Positions 62,969 to 64,000 of a stretch of 64,000 nt of DNA are shown here, piece by piece. Within the stretch, counting starts at the first letter, position 1. Every line of letters begins with the position of its first letter. Source of the DNA: Flectobacillus longus (lineage in GTDB: Bacteria; Bacteroidota; Bacteroidia; Cytophagales; Spirosomataceae); the NCBI RefSeq assembly GCF_030056705.1, contig NZ_JASHIC010000015.1:62001-126000 (forward strand), read 5' to 3'. The notes beneath the pieces were generated by a model. It saw only the letters and a list, made by a program, of their open reading frames with translations, had not been told where the DNA came from and ran no database searches. Position numbers and translations under genes: made by a program.

Positions 62969-64000
62969 ATGAAAAAATATAGCATTATTTCAACAGCCCT
63001 TAAAGTGGGGAAATATTTACCAGTTGCCTTAGTGTTGACTCTATCTAGCTGTAGTGATAGCTTTTTGGAAGTACCACCACAAGGACAACAACCATCTGAA
63101 CAATTCTGGAAAAATGAAGCAGACGCTACCAAGTCCGTAAATGCCATGTATGCCAACCTTCGTTCATGGAACAATACCGCTTTTGCTCCAATCGCTATCG
63201 AAAGTGTACCTTCAGATGATGCCGAAAAAGGAAGTAGCCCAAGCGATGCAACTTTCTTCAACAAGTTTGATACGTTTACTCATACTTCTACAGAAGGACA
63301 AATTGCCGATTTTTGGACAGGTCAATATCAATCTATTAACTATGCCAATCAAGTAATTACGAATATCCCTGCTATCAGCATGGACGAAGGCTTGAAGGCT
63401 CGTTATATCGCTGAAGCAAAATTTGTACGTGCTTATTGCTACTTTAGATTAGTGCGTGCTTTTGGTGATGTGCCTTTGCGTTTGTCATTGGCAACAGATG
63501 CTTCTCAATATAATTTGGCTCGTACACCTAAAGCACAAGTTTGGGCAGCTATCGAAAAAGATTTGCAAGATGCAGCTACTGTATTACCACAAACTTACGG
63601 TGCTGCTGATATTGGTCGTGCTACAAAAGGAGCAGCTTTGGGATTGAATGCGAAAGTAGCTTTGTATCAGAAAAAATGGAGCGATGTAGTTAGTCTTACC
63701 AAACAAGTGATGGGTATGGGATATGGCTTACTTCCAAATTACGATTCAGTATTCCGTATTCCGAATGAAAACTCTAAAGAGTCGATTTTTGAGATTCAAT
63801 GTAAACTAATCTTAGGAAATGCATCTGCATCTAGCTCACAATACTCACAAGTACAAGGGGTTCGTGGTGCGCAAGGTGGCGGATGGGGCTTTAATGTTCC
63901 AACACAAGATTTGGTGAATGAATTTGAAGCTGGCGACCCGCGTTTAGATGCAACGATTATTTTCCGTGGCGAAACTACCCCTCAAGGTGATGCAATTCCA
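62969..64000 (+). CDS. SusD/RagB-family glycan-binding lipoprotein, N-terminal part (runs off right edge)
   Basis: 344 codons are present without a stop, starting at the ATG at 62969. A lipoprotein signal ends in LTLSSC with Cys28 as the lipid-anchor site. It is followed by SDSFLEVPPQGQQPSEQFWK and YIAEAKFVRAYCYFRLVRAF, the hallmark SusD helices (TPR-like) for glycan binding at the cell surface. It pairs with the SusC protein encoded just upstream (gap 49 bp) and forms the lid of that transporter. About 150-200 C-terminal residues lie outside the window. Confidence 0.93.
   Translation, partial: MKKYSIISTALKVGKYLPVALVLTLSSCSDSFLEVPPQGQQPSEQFWKNEADATKSVNAMYANLRSWNNTAFAPIAIESVPSDDAEKGSSPSDATFFNKFDTFTHTSTEGQIADFWTGQYQSINYANQVITNIPAISMDEGLKARYIAEAKFVRAYCYFRLVRAFGDVPLRLSLATDASQYNLARTPKAQVWAAIEKDLQDAATVLPQTYGAADIGRATKGAALGLNAKVALYQKKWSDVVSLTKQVMGMGYGLLPNYDSVFRIPNENSKESIFEIQCKLILGNASASSSQYSQVQGVRGAQGGGWGFNVPTQDLVNEFEAGDPRLDATIIFRGETTPQGDAIP

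Overview
The window looks like chromosomal DNA from a Bacteroidota bacterium, most likely Cytophagales/Spirosomaceae (relatives of Flectobacillus, Arcicella or Emticicia; the genus is an inference). Supporting signs are low GC, a SusC/SusD pair, several TonB-dependent outer-membrane proteins, many AraC regulators, a hybrid sensor/LuxR regulator, many glycoside hydrolases and esterases with short ...AQ signal peptides, Tat-exported oxidoreductases, TAnnTTTG-type -7 promoter boxes and almost no Shine-Dalgarno sequences. I saw no rRNA, tRNA, CRISPR array or phage.

Layout. 1-8 kb: edge of a CoxE-like VWA gene, a TonB-dependent receptor, tandem AraC paralogues, an aldo/keto reductase with an NAD(P)-binding oxidoreductase, and a GH127 relic. 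8-18.6 kb: LCIB-type beta-carbonic anhydrase, secreted SMP-30-like propeller, CE1 esterase, DoxX plus Tat polysaccharide deacetylase divergent from AraC, small hypotheticals, a nucleosidase, a gene with an internal stop, and a toxin-antitoxin pair. 18.6-27 kb: GH20-like protein, a beta-barrel receptor, and a TetR-controlled operon whose rhodanese gene is destroyed and carries a repeat flanked by 10-bp direct repeats. 27-41 kb: amidohydrolases, GH43 enzyme, orphan PD-(D/E)XK nuclease with a membrane-protein neighbour, Gfo/Idh/MocA dehydrogenase, a TolB-like propeller lacking its start, and a Tat-exported GMC dehydrogenase with its small subunit. 41-54 kb: two-subunit Tat-exported molybdenum hydroxylase, a chimeric pseudogene, Crp/Fnr regulator, WG-repeat protein, a frameshifted glycosidase-like gene, C69 peptidase, Nudix, DUF3822 and coaD. 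54.8-64 kb: a probable beta-1,2-glucan utilisation locus (sensor/LuxR regulator, GH144, SusC, SusD running off the end).

Two themes go beyond the gene list. First, intergenic space is filled with at least three families of short non-coding repeats: a 223-bp MITE-like element with terminal inverted repeats, a 130-170-bp dispersed element (one copy with apparent target duplication), and AGCTCCGTAGGTGCGA palindromes. Second, gene decay is frequent: six broken or truncated genes in 64 kb, two with indels in A or T homopolymers, which could instead be sequencing errors. Starts were moved downstream from the longest frame wherever a signal peptide, a homologue's start or an ATG in place of TTG made that clearly better.
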